DNA from: Variovorax sp. Root318D1
GTDB lineage: Bacteria > Pseudomonadota > Gammaproteobacteria > Burkholderiales > Burkholderiaceae_C
Length of the DNA stretch: 64,000 bases
Reading direction: 5' to 3'
NCBI RefSeq assembly: GCF_001424835.1
Contig: NZ_LMCQ01000001.1
Location: 342,284 to 406,283, forward strand
Shown here: in pieces, positions 52,033-60,418 of the stretch
How the letters are laid out: every line of letters starts with the position of its first letter
Position numbering within the stretch: the stretch's first letter is position 1
Translations under genes and position numbers: made by a program
The notes under the pieces: model-generated
Databases searched by the model: none
The model's input: only the letters and a program-made list of their open reading frames with translations
What the model was told of the DNA's origin: nothing

Positions 52033-53004
52033 TCAGTTGTCGATGCGAATGTTCTTCGCCTTGATCAGGCCGGACCAACGTCCTTCTTCGGCCGCAATGA
52101 AGCGAGAGAACTCGCCGGCATTCCGGGGTTGGACCACCATGCCCCGGCCTCGCAGGTCTTGCAGCACCGCGGGGTCCTTGAGGACTTCTAGGATTTCCTT
52201 CGAAAGGTAATCCTTGATGGCAGAGGGCGTCTTGGCGGGCGCCGCGATGCCGTACCAGAGTGAAACGTCGATTCCAGGGAGGCCCTGTTCTGCAAGGGTT
52301 GGGACGTCAGGGAAAGAGTCCATCCGCTTGTCCACGGTGACTCCGAGTATCTTCACCTTGCCCGATTTTGCGAGCTCAGTGGCACTCAGCGCCGACAGGA
52401 ACATGAGATCGATCTGTCCGCTGAACACTTGGGTCAGCGCAGGAGCGGTACCCGGAAAGGGAACGTGCAAGAGTTCCACGTGTGCGGCCTGCTCCATCAA
52501 TGCGATAGCGGCGTGCGCGGTGCTTCCAACCCCCCAGCTTGCTGCGGAGACCGAGCCGGGCTGTTGCTTTGCCACGCGAACGAGATCCGGAACACTGGCA
52601 GCCTTCGAGCTCGGGTTGGCAACAAGCGCAAAAGGCATGATGCCCATGAATGCCACCGGGTCCAGATCCTTCGAGGTATAGCTGATGTTCTTGTACACCA
52701 TCGGGTTCAGCACGTTTGTCTCCGGCAGTGCCAACATGAGGGTATAGCCGTCAGGCTGCGCACGAGCGACGGCCGTCGTGCCGACGATTCCGTTCGCGCC
52801 GGGCTTGTTGTCCACCACCACCTGTTGGTTTATTCGCTCCGAAAGCTTCAAGGCCATCAGCCGCGCAATACCGTCCGTGTTGCCCCCTGCGCTCCAAGGC
52901 ACGACCAGCCTGATCGGTCGGGATGGGAACTTGTCAGGCTGTGCTGAAGCCGGCAGAAGGATGGCCGCCAGCAGGGCACCAAATGCGAGATTGCGGAAAG
53001 ACAT
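52033..53004 (-). CDS. Bug/TctC-family periplasmic solute receptor
   Basis: 323 residues; signal peptide MSFRNLAFGALLAAILLPASA and Bug motifs LVVPWSAGGNTDGIARLM, NKPGANGIVGTTAVARAQPDGYTL and HVPFPGTAPALTQVFSGQI. Precedes the D-aminoacylase gene, so it may bind an N-acyl amino acid. The inner ATG (53004) fits the signal peptide and has AGGA 8 nt upstream. Orphan receptor. Confidence 0.92.
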   Translation of the reverse strand: MSFRNLAFGALLAAILLPASAQPDKFPSRPIRLVVPWSAGGNTDGIARLMALKLSERINQQVVVDNKPGANGIVGTTAVARAQPDGYTLMLALPETNVLNPMVYKNISYTSKDLDPVAFMGIMPFALVANPSSKAASVPDLVRVAKQQPGSVSAASWGVGSTAHAAIALMEQAAHVELLHVPFPGTAPALTQVFSGQIDLMFLSALSATELAKSGKVKILGVTVDKRMDSFPDVPTLAEQGLPGIDVSLWYGIAAPAKTPSAIKDYLSKEILEVLKDPAVLQDLRGRGMVVQPRNAGEFSRFIAAEEGRWSGLIKAKNIRIDN

Positions 53005-53251
53005 GGTAGCGTTCCTAGATGGTGAAAACCTTAATCTAGTTAGAACGATTTCTGTCTCACGTGCCACTTTGTCGGAAAGGGAAAGACCGGTTGCGGGTTT
53101 TCGGATGAACTACTCATCGCGGGGCAAAAGGTGACGCGCCGATGCGCCAGGCAGGACACGCAGGTCCGGGTTTTCTCAAACCGCAAGGTCAGGGGAGGGC
53201 AGGCGTGCGCAAGGTCACGCGGCTGCGTCGTCAGGTGCCAGGCGAAGACGC

Positions 53252-53662
53252 TCAACCCTCAGTGGCAGACCACGACGAACTCGCATTGTCCCAGCGTGCA
53301 ATTCGGCCATCACGGACTTGAAGAATCTCGATGGCTCGAGTGTGCTGCAGCGTCGAGTGTTCAGTCGACTTCCAGCTCAATCGTGCGTCGGAGATAACGA
53401 GATCGCCGGCGACTGCGCGAACAGTCTTGCGAAGGTCGTAGTGGGTGTATCTTGAGTACCGCTCACGGACGAAGGGGCGCAGTTGCTCTTTCCCGGTCAG
53501 GACGACGGCACCGAGGTCGGCGATCACGTCGTCCGTGAAGATATCCAGAATGCGATCAGTATCCAAGCTGCTGACGGCCGCCACCACTTGATCCAGCCAA
53601 ATCTGTGCGGTCTCCGCATCGAGGGCTGCACTGCCTTTTTGATAGCTCTTCCAATCGGTCAT
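53252..53662 (-). CDS. SnoaL/NTF2-like protein
   Basis: 136 residues; cone-fold pattern with IWLDQVVAAVSSLDTDRILDIFTDDVIADLGAVVLTGKEQLRPFV and a closing ILQVRDGRIARWDN. No signal peptide. ATG at 53662 has GGAG upstream and follows the gamma-glutamyltransferase-like stop by 47 nt. Ligand-binding or isomerase-type role; no clear catalytic residue. Confidence 0.8.
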   Translation of the reverse strand: MTDWKSYQKGSAALDAETAQIWLDQVVAAVSSLDTDRILDIFTDDVIADLGAVVLTGKEQLRPFVRERYSRYTHYDLRKTVRAVAGDLVISDARLSWKSTEHSTLQHTRAIEILQVRDGRIARWDNASSSWSATEG

Positions 53663-53709
53663 GGGGTGTATCTCCAGTAAACAAAGGTGGAATGGGGATG
53701 CCGTGGCGA

Positions 53710-55323
53710 TCAAGCCTCGTAAGCCACACCGTCGCGGCCAGGGTCGGCGCCACCCTCGATGCGTTCGCCGTTGATGCGGATCCCGTGCACAGAAGCAATC
53801 GTGTACCCGAACGGATTGCGAACCACTTCGTAGCCCAGACTCTCAAGCGGCCGGGACACGGAGCGTGGAATCCGATTCGAAATATCGATGATGTTGCTCG
53901 TGGACGAGAAGCGCGGCGCAGACACGGCCTCTTGCATGCTCATCTCATAATCCGCGACGTTCAGGATCGCTTGCAGCACGCCCATCGCGATTTGCGTTCC
54001 GCCCGGCGCACCAAGCACAATTTCGGGCTCGTCTCCGCGGAATACGATGGTGGGACAGGCCGAAGTGAACCTTGCCTTTCCGGGGGCGATGCTGCCCGTT
54101 CTGCCTGGTCGCGGGTCGAACACGCCCATGCAACCGTTGTACATGAAGCCGAGGCCGGGCGTCATCACACCGGACGGCATCGCGAGCGAATGCGTGATGG
54201 CAACACAGTTGCGTTCACCATCCACCACGGACAGGTGCGTCGTGTCCTTTGGAACAGGGGCCCCCAATTTGAGACGGGGCACGTCGGCCTTCTCGCCGGC
54301 ATTGATCGCGGCAGCAGCCTGCGCCGCGTAAGCCTTGGAGAGCAGGCGATCCAGCGGCATCTCTAGAAAAGCCGGGTCACCGAGATGCCGGTCTTTGTCG
54401 ATGGTGGCGCGCTTCATGGCCTCACACACGATGCGGATGTATTCCGGCGTGTTGTGCCCGAGCGCCGTCAGGTCGAACTGCTCCAGGATGTTGAGCATCT
54501 GGAGCAGCATCGCGCCACCGCCGGGAGGCTGGTTGGTGGTGATGCGTCGGTCCCTGTAGCTTCCTACCAGCGGAGCGTTCTCGCGTGGTGCGTAGGTCGC
54601 GAGATCTTGCAAGGACAGCAGGCCGCCGTGGGCGGCCAGGTCCTCCACCATGCGATGGGCGAGTTCACCTCGGTAGAAGGACACTGCGCCATCACGCGAG
54701 ATCGTTTCCAGCGTGTTCGCATAGTCCGGATTTCGCAGCGGTGTGCCGATGGTCTTGGGCGTGCCGTCCGGCCGGCAGAAAAGTTCGCGACCAGCGGCCG
54801 AGTACAGGAGCCGCTCAATGTTGCTTGCTCGACCGGCGAGCGGCTCGTCGATCCAGAACGCATACATCGCCGGCCGTACCATGAATCCGTTCCGGGCCCA
54901 TGCAATGGCAGGTGCGACCACTTCTTTCCATGGGAGGCGGCCATGCCGCGCGTGCAGGCGCGCTAGCCCGCTGAGCGTTCCTGGAACGGCGATGGCTTGG
55001 TAGCCGATGTCGTTCAAGCGGCCCTTGATCCTGAACCCAAAGCCGTCGCGCGTCTCGCCCTCCAGCAAGTGCTCCCACATGTCTGATCGAGCGCTAAGCG
55101 GCGCGGGAGCGTGGAAGTCCACATACTCATGGATGCCGGCTTTTGGGCGGTATACGGCGGCCGTGCCGAAGCCGCCAATGCTGCACATCAGCGGATCCAC
55201 CACGGTCTGCACAAGGGCGCAGGCGACTGCCGCGTCGACCGCGCTTCCGCCTGCGCGCAGAATCTCAACGCCGGACTCGGCCGCTTCAGGCTGCGGACAG
55301 CTCACCATTCCTTTGCTGCTCAT
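53710..55323 (-). CDS. Gamma-glutamyltransferase-family Ntn hydrolase
   Basis: 537 residues, no signal peptide. The self-processing site is DTTHLSVVDGERNCVAITHSL with probable nucleophile T361. SGVMTPGLGFMYNGCMGVFDPRPGRTGSIAPGKARFTSACPTIVF supplies the lid-region and Gly-rich contacts. Members without export signals may act as acylases on gamma-glutamyl-like amides. On the same strand as the deacylase/Bug/NTF2 genes. Confidence 0.88.
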   Translation of the reverse strand: MSSKGMVSCPQPEAAESGVEILRAGGSAVDAAVACALVQTVVDPLMCSIGGFGTAAVYRPKAGIHEYVDFHAPAPLSARSDMWEHLLEGETRDGFGFRIKGRLNDIGYQAIAVPGTLSGLARLHARHGRLPWKEVVAPAIAWARNGFMVRPAMYAFWIDEPLAGRASNIERLLYSAAGRELFCRPDGTPKTIGTPLRNPDYANTLETISRDGAVSFYRGELAHRMVEDLAAHGGLLSLQDLATYAPRENAPLVGSYRDRRITTNQPPGGGAMLLQMLNILEQFDLTALGHNTPEYIRIVCEAMKRATIDKDRHLGDPAFLEMPLDRLLSKAYAAQAAAAINAGEKADVPRLKLGAPVPKDTTHLSVVDGERNCVAITHSLAMPSGVMTPGLGFMYNGCMGVFDPRPGRTGSIAPGKARFTSACPTIVFRGDEPEIVLGAPGGTQIAMGVLQAILNVADYEMSMQEAVSAPRFSSTSNIIDISNRIPRSVSRPLESLGYEVVRNPFGYTIASVHGIRINGERIEGGADPGRDGVAYEA

Positions 55324-55402
55324 GTCGACTCCTGTAGCAAGTTAAGCCCACGGCACCACTGGCACGCTGCCGCTAAGCCGGGCGACGTAAGCTATGGGAA
55401 CG

Positions 55403-56098
55403 TCATGCGTCCGGAGTGTTGTTGACCTCTTGCCGTTCCACACTGGGCAGCTTCTCGTACTCCTCGATATACCGCGGCACGGGGACGTCCTGCCGACCGT
55501 GCGGATCGCGGATGGCACCCGCGAAGACCTGCTTGATCAGCAGTTCGCCGGCCCAGCAATCGCGGTCCAGATCGAACTCAAAATCCGTTGGCGGCCCCGA
55601 CCGCATCTTTGCAACTGCCTCGACGATGGGAATGCGCATCACCGTCGTGCTGTTCAACTCCTTGGAGTTCGGAGGCCTCACATCGGCGAAACGGCCTTTG
55701 AGGACGTGGCGCGCGTAGGCCTCGAAAGAGGCGATTTTCTCCTGTGTATCCGTCACTTCTTCTGGCCGCCCCAACACCACGACCGAACGGTAGTTGACGG
55801 AGTGGTTGTAGAGCGCACGTGCCAGAACCAGTCCATCCACATGAGTGACGAGGACGCACACCTCCCCGCTCAGCGCCGCGCTGAGCATGGTGCTCTGGTT
55901 GGAGCCGTGAATGTAGATGTAGTCACCCATCCGGCCATAGCCGGTCGGCAGCACGCGCGGTGCTCCTTCATGGACATAGGCCACATTGCACATGAAACCC
56001 TCGTCAAGAATGGCCCGAATAGCATCCTTGTCGTAGATCCCACGGTGAGGGCGCCGGGTCAGCGTGGTCCGGTCAGTCGCTTCGTACTTGTCACTCAT
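55403..56098 (-). CDS. PNPOx-like flavin/pyridoxine-oxidase fold protein
   Basis: 231 residues; the split-barrel FMN-binding fold of the pyridoxamine 5'-phosphate oxidase-like superfamily (DKDAIRAILDEGFMCNVAYVHEGAPRVLPTGYGRMGDYIYIHGS). ATG at 56098 has AAGGAAAACAG upstream. Two AAGTGGCCT boxes lie about 100 nt before it, shared with the MocR/amidase region. Substrate unknown. Confidence 0.8.
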   Translation of the reverse strand: MSDKYEATDRTTLTRRPHRGIYDKDAIRAILDEGFMCNVAYVHEGAPRVLPTGYGRMGDYIYIHGSNQSTMLSAALSGEVCVLVTHVDGLVLARALYNHSVNYRSVVVLGRPEEVTDTQEKIASFEAYARHVLKGRFADVRPPNSKELNSTTVMRIPIVEAVAKMRSGPPTDFEFDLDRDCWAGELLIKQVFAGAIRDPHGRQDVPVPRYIEEYEKLPSVERQEVNNTPDA

Positions 56099-56193
56099 CT
56101 GTTTTCCTTCGGATTGCGGGCCTTTGTTGCCCTGAACGGTGCGAAAGATGCTCCCGTACCACGCCATTTTTGACGGACCTGAATTGCAGCATC

Positions 56194-56225
56194 AGGCCAC
56201 TTCACCGCTTCGGTGCAGGCCACTT
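56194..56225. promoter_or_regulatory. Two AGGCCACTT repeats 23 bp apart (probable MocR boxes)
   Basis: AGGCCACTT at 56194 and 56217 (AAGTGGCCT on the minus strand) sit upstream of the PNPOx-like gene and after the amidase. The same 8-bp core AAGTGGCC recurs in the amidase/MocR divergent region. MocR-type regulators bind such paired short repeats. Confidence 0.6.
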
Positions 56226-56250
56226 CGTACAGCGCCAGCAAGGGTCGCGC

Positions 56251-57732
56251 TCAAGCTTCATTCGGGGGCGTCCTGTCGGTAGGTCGCTGCGCAATGAAGT
56301 CAGCGCGGATCTGCTCGTATGCCGCTCCTGCACGCAGTACCTTGGCGTCGCCGCCGTACGGGCCGATCAGCTGGATACCCATCGGCCAACGGCCGTTCGG
56401 ATGGAAGCCCGCGGGCACCACCAAGGCAGGCAAGCCGCCCAGAGTGGCATAGATTGCGGACTCCATCCAGCGGTGGTAGGTGTCCATCTCGCGTCCCGCG
56501 ATCTGTTTGGGCCAGCGCTCCTTCGCGTTAAACGGCCAACACTGCGCGGAGGGCAGCACGAGCAGGTCCCACTGATCCAGCATGGTGCGCATGTGCTGGT
56601 AGTAATTCGTGCGAACCTGGCTTGCCTGACGGAAATCGGTGAAGCTCATGCCGCGCGAGCACTCGTACTCCCACTGAGCCTCCGGCTTGATCTTCTCCTT
56701 GGCACCTGGCAGTTGCATGAGCGCCCCGACACGTGGCCCCGTGCCTGCGCGGCGCCAAGTCAGCCAGCATTCCCACAGCTGCTTGGGATCGAACCCCAAT
56801 GGCACCTCCTCGACCACGGCGCCCGCCGCTTCGAGGTGACGCAGCGCTTCGCGACAGGCGTCCAGCACACCGGTTTCCATAGCGAGGTGGCCGCCCAGGT
56901 CGCCCAGCCAGCCTATGCGCATGCCGCGGAGAATCCCCGGATCGACGGCCTCGTTTTCCTTCCAGCCCAAAGGCATCTGCATGGAGAGCGGCGAGCGTGG
57001 ATCGAAACCGCTTTGTGTGGTCAAAAGCCGCCCGACATCGCGGATGCTACGGCCCATGGGACCCTCGTTCGAGAGCAGGTCGATCCACACGTCCGACATT
57101 CCAGCCTGGGGTACTCTTCCTTGTGACGGGCGCATACCGAAGACGTGGTTCCAGCCTGCCGGGTTCCGCAGTGAACCCATTCCATCTGAGCCGTCCGCGA
57201 CCGGGAGCATGCGCTGCGCCAGGGAAACGGCCGCCCCTCCGCTGCTGCCGCCGGCGCTCACTGCCGGATCCCATGCATTGCGGGTCACACCCCACAGAGT
57301 GCTGAACGTATGCGAGCCCAGCCCGAACTCAGGCGTCGTCGTCTTGCCAATCACGATGCAGCCTGCGGCCTTCATGCGTGCGGTCAGGATGGAGTCGCTC
57401 GTCGGCATATTGCTGGCCAGTAGCTCGCAACCTTTGGTGGTGGGGAAGCCAACGACGTCTGCGAAATCCTTAACGGCCATGGGGATGCCATGCAGCCAGC
57501 CCCGCACCTTGCCGCTGGCCAGGTCGGCGTCAGCAGCATCGGCTTCAGCCAATAGCTTCTCGACCGGAGCCATGTTGACGATAGTGTTGAAGATGGGGTT
57601 GAGCGCATGAATGCGATCGACCGTGGCCTGCATCAGCTCGCGGCAAGAGAACGACCGGCGCCGCAGGCCATCGGCGAGTTCGGAAGCCGTCAGGTCGGTC
57701 AAGGCAGGCCTCACGGAGGCGGTTTCACTCAT
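56251..57732 (-). CDS. Amidase-signature-family amidase
   Basis: 493 residues with the Ser-cisSer-Lys triad: K88 in MAVKDF, cis-Ser S163 in SAGGSSGG and nucleophile S187 in DGSDGMGSLRNPA. Hydrolyses an amide to acid and ammonia. ATG at 57732 has AAGGAG 5 nt upstream. Divergent from the MocR regulator gene and preceded by AAGTGGCC boxes. Far from the nitrile hydratase, so functional coupling to it is unlikely. Confidence 0.92.
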   Translation of the reverse strand: MSETASVRPALTDLTASELADGLRRRSFSCRELMQATVDRIHALNPIFNTIVNMAPVEKLLAEADAADADLASGKVRGWLHGIPMAVKDFADVVGFPTTKGCELLASNMPTSDSILTARMKAAGCIVIGKTTTPEFGLGSHTFSTLWGVTRNAWDPAVSAGGSSGGAAVSLAQRMLPVADGSDGMGSLRNPAGWNHVFGMRPSQGRVPQAGMSDVWIDLLSNEGPMGRSIRDVGRLLTTQSGFDPRSPLSMQMPLGWKENEAVDPGILRGMRIGWLGDLGGHLAMETGVLDACREALRHLEAAGAVVEEVPLGFDPKQLWECWLTWRRAGTGPRVGALMQLPGAKEKIKPEAQWEYECSRGMSFTDFRQASQVRTNYYQHMRTMLDQWDLLVLPSAQCWPFNAKERWPKQIAGREMDTYHRWMESAIYATLGGLPALVVPAGFHPNGRWPMGIQLIGPYGGDAKVLRAGAAYEQIRADFIAQRPTDRTPPNEA

Positions 57733-57783
57733 CATTTCTCCTTGGGCTGCGGCAGGGCTCGTAGCGGAATCCGCCCGCATCGA

Positions 57784-57815
57784 GCCACTTAGCGCCGTCT
57801 GTCATATAAGTGGCC
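57784..57815. promoter_or_regulatory. Inverted repeat GCCACTT / AAGTGGC in amidase-MocR divergent region
   Basis: GCCACTT (57784-57790) and AAGTGGC (57808-57814) face each other across 17 nt. A further GGCCACTT lies at 57902-57909 beside the chosen MocR start. This matches the boxes before the PNPOx-like gene, so one regulator likely controls both. Confidence 0.65.
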
Positions 57816-57912
57816 CGCCCGAATGCATCTTCAGCGGGCCATACTCGGCTCCATGCCGAGGCTTCTTGGCGCATTCTTGACGGTGAACAGCGCGATGGAC
57901 GGGCCACTTCCA

Positions 57913-59487
57913 ATGGATGAATCGAACCACTTCGGTGCACAGCCCAAGCCCCGGCGACGGCGAGCGCGGGTGTCCAGGGCACGCCTGCTTGAGTTCCTGG
58001 TGATCAACCGGCAAAGCCCGGTGACCGTGGTGGACCAGGTTGCCACCGGGATTGAACATCTGATCGTCACCGGCGGCCTGAAATCAGGCGACCTCCTGCC
58101 GTCCACGCGCGAGCTCGCCCGAACGCTCGACATCGGCAGGGCCACTGCGCTCAGTGTCATCGCTAGGCTCAGCGCGGAAGGATTCGTCGAGACCCGCGTC
58201 GGCTCTGGCTCGAGAGTGCGCGAGCGATCAGCCGACTTGTTGACCGGGAGTGCCGCGCCCGCGCCAAGCTCGCTCAAACGCAGCCAGGTGCCGGGCGCTG
58301 TGGCCATTCAGCAGCAGGTTGCCTTGCTGGACAACTTGCCAAAGCATGTCTCGCGCAGTACCAGTTTGATGGATTTGCAGAGCCTGTCGGTGGCTACGCC
58401 TTTCGCACCAGGGATGCCGGCAATCGATCAGTTCCCCTATCACTCCTGGAGCGACTTCTGTGCAAAGTCCTGGAAGCACGCGACGGCCGCCATGCTGGAA
58501 ACTCGCGACCCGGCCGGCTACAGGCCGCTTCGGGAGGCACTTGCTGGCTACCTGGCGAGTGCACGTGGGGTACGTTGCACGGCGGACCAGATCATCATTG
58601 TCTCTGGCGCTCAGCACGCGTTCGATCTCACCTTGCGCGTGCTGACGCAGCCGGGTGACCAGGTGTTAATTGAGGATCCGGGCTTCCTTGGCGCCAGGAA
58701 TGCCATGCTGTCGGCGGGATTGAATCTGAGGGGGGTCCCGTTAGATGAAGAAGGTGTCGTGGTGCCGGACGACAACGGCGGCGCCAAGCTGCTCTACACC
58801 ACCCCGTCGCACCAGTATCCGATGGGTAGAACCATGAGCCTGGCGCGCCGCCGGGCACTCCTGGAGTGGGCGCACCGGACATCCTGCTTCATCTTCGAAG
58901 ACGACTACAGCAGCGAATTTCGGTATGACGGCAAGCCTTTGCCCTCCCTGCAGGGGTCTGACGAGTACAGCCGGGTGATCTACGCGGGAACGTTCAACAA
59001 GATCATGTTCCCGTCCTTGAGGCTGGGTTACCTCGTCGTCCCGGAAGAACTCGTTGATGTTTTCCTGAGTATCCGAACCTGGTCGGACGGCTGTCCTCCG
59101 GGCGTGATCCAGGCAGCCATGCTCCAGTTCATCGAACGGGGAGCTTTTTACTCGCACATCCGCCGGTTGCGAGAGATCTACGCAGCACGCCACTCGCTGC
59201 TGTGCGAGCTGATCTCCCAGAGGATGGGCCTGATGCTGTCGGTCATCTCGGATCCGGCTGGACTGAACCTCGCGGCGGTCGCGAAGCGCCCGATGGACGA
59301 CGTGGCCCTCTCACGCCGTGCTCGCAATGCGAATATCGTCTGTCCGCCCCTGTCTCAGTACTTCGTCCATGTGGAACCGCAATGTGGGTTCCAGTTTGGC
59401 TTCGCTTCGAGCAACGAGGCTCAGATGAAGGCGGCCATCGATCGACTCGAAGTGGTCTGGGGCCAAGGCGCGTCGACTGCTACTTAA
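57913..59487 (+). CDS. MocR-family regulator (GntR helix-turn-helix fused to aminotransferase-like domain)
   Basis: 524 residues: GntR winged helix (ATGIEHLIVTGGLKSGDLLPSTRELARTLDIGRATALSVIARLSAEGFV) and a type I aminotransferase-like domain with PLP lysine K363 in GTFNKIMFPSLRLGY. MocR proteins sense PLP or amino compounds. Divergent from the amidase. Starts at 57853, 57895 and 57913 are all possible; 57913 is chosen to match family N-termini, but no start has a clear ribosome site. Confidence 0.88.
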   Translation: MDESNHFGAQPKPRRRRARVSRARLLEFLVINRQSPVTVVDQVATGIEHLIVTGGLKSGDLLPSTRELARTLDIGRATALSVIARLSAEGFVETRVGSGSRVRERSADLLTGSAAPAPSSLKRSQVPGAVAIQQQVALLDNLPKHVSRSTSLMDLQSLSVATPFAPGMPAIDQFPYHSWSDFCAKSWKHATAAMLETRDPAGYRPLREALAGYLASARGVRCTADQIIIVSGAQHAFDLTLRVLTQPGDQVLIEDPGFLGARNAMLSAGLNLRGVPLDEEGVVVPDDNGGAKLLYTTPSHQYPMGRTMSLARRRALLEWAHRTSCFIFEDDYSSEFRYDGKPLPSLQGSDEYSRVIYAGTFNKIMFPSLRLGYLVVPEELVDVFLSIRTWSDGCPPGVIQAAMLQFIERGAFYSHIRRLREIYAARHSLLCELISQRMGLMLSVISDPAGLNLAAVAKRPMDDVALSRRARNANIVCPPLSQYFVHVEPQCGFQFGFASSNEAQMKAAIDRLEVVWGQGASTAT

Positions 59488-59570
59488 CTGGTCTGAGGAA
59501 CTGGCGCGAAGTGGCATGCAGCAGGAGACCTTCGATGCTTACGCTTGTCGCATCACGAAGGGAACAGCTT

Positions 59571-60332
59571 ATGCTTCAGACTCGAATTGGCTACGAACTT
59601 GCTCAAGATGACACAGAGGCACGCCGCCTAGCGCTGATCGTGCTACGCACGGACCGCACCATCGAGGGCGAGGTGCGATCGAGCCTTCCAACCTCGCAGC
59701 CGGTCTCCCTGTACCACAGTCGCATCTTCAACGACTTCGAGATCTCCGCCGCGACCTTGGAAGCCATGTCGGACCTGCTGCAGCCGACGGCGGCCTTGAT
59801 CCCTGCCGAGTTCAAGCCGCATGTGGTGGGATACGGCTGCACGTCTGCCACGATGCTCCTCGGCGAGGAGCGGATCGCAAGCATCATCCGCCAGGCACAT
59901 CCCGACGTGCAAGTGACCGAACCGGTCACTGCCTGCGTTGCGGCATGCAAGTCGCTGGGGATGAAGAAAATCAGGCTGGTCACTCCCTACGAGAACGCGG
60001 TGAACCGGAAAATCGTGGACGGACTTCGTGCCCGCGGGCTGGACGTAGAGTCCGTGGTTTCGTTCGAGGAGCCCGACGACCTGAAAGTGGGCGTGATCTC
60101 CACGAACAGCGTGGTCGAGGCCGCCGTCCATGCGGGCGGTGGAGTGAAGCCGGACGTCGATGGTGTCTTCATCTCATGCACCACGCTGCCGACCTTCAGT
60201 GCCATTCCGATCATCGAGCGCCTCACGGGCAAGCCCGCGACTTCAAGCAATCATGCGCTGGCATGGCACATGCAGAAGCTTGCCGGCATCAAGAAGTTCC
60301 AGAGCTCGCTCGGACGCCTCTACGCAGACTAG
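59571..60332 (+). CDS. Asp/Glu racemase or maleate isomerase-like protein
   Basis: 253 residues; two cysteines in the family positions, C90 (VGYGCTSATMLLGEE) and C203 (FISCTTLPTF). These are the catalytic pair of Asp/Glu racemases, maleate isomerase and arylmalonate decarboxylase relatives. Follows the MocR gene and precedes threonine dehydratase, so racemising or isomerising an amino acid or diacid is plausible. An upstream ATG (59535) with AGGAG is an alternative start, adding 12 residues. Confidence 0.85.
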   Translation: MLQTRIGYELAQDDTEARRLALIVLRTDRTIEGEVRSSLPTSQPVSLYHSRIFNDFEISAATLEAMSDLLQPTAALIPAEFKPHVVGYGCTSATMLLGEERIASIIRQAHPDVQVTEPVTACVAACKSLGMKKIRLVTPYENAVNRKIVDGLRARGLDVESVVSFEEPDDLKVGVISTNSVVEAAVHAGGGVKPDVDGVFISCTTLPTFSAIPIIERLTGKPATSSNHALAWHMQKLAGIKKFQSSLGRLYAD

Positions 60333-60418
60333 CCGTGGCAGGCGTCCTCCGACGGAGTTCCCGCCTCTTGCGACATGCTTCGCCGCCGCAACTTCGTCCG
60401 TGAGAACGCCGTCACCTT

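Noticed and set aside
56251-57732. Amidase as the partner of the nitrile hydratase
   Set aside because: It is 26 kb away, on the other strand, with its own MocR regulator and motif.
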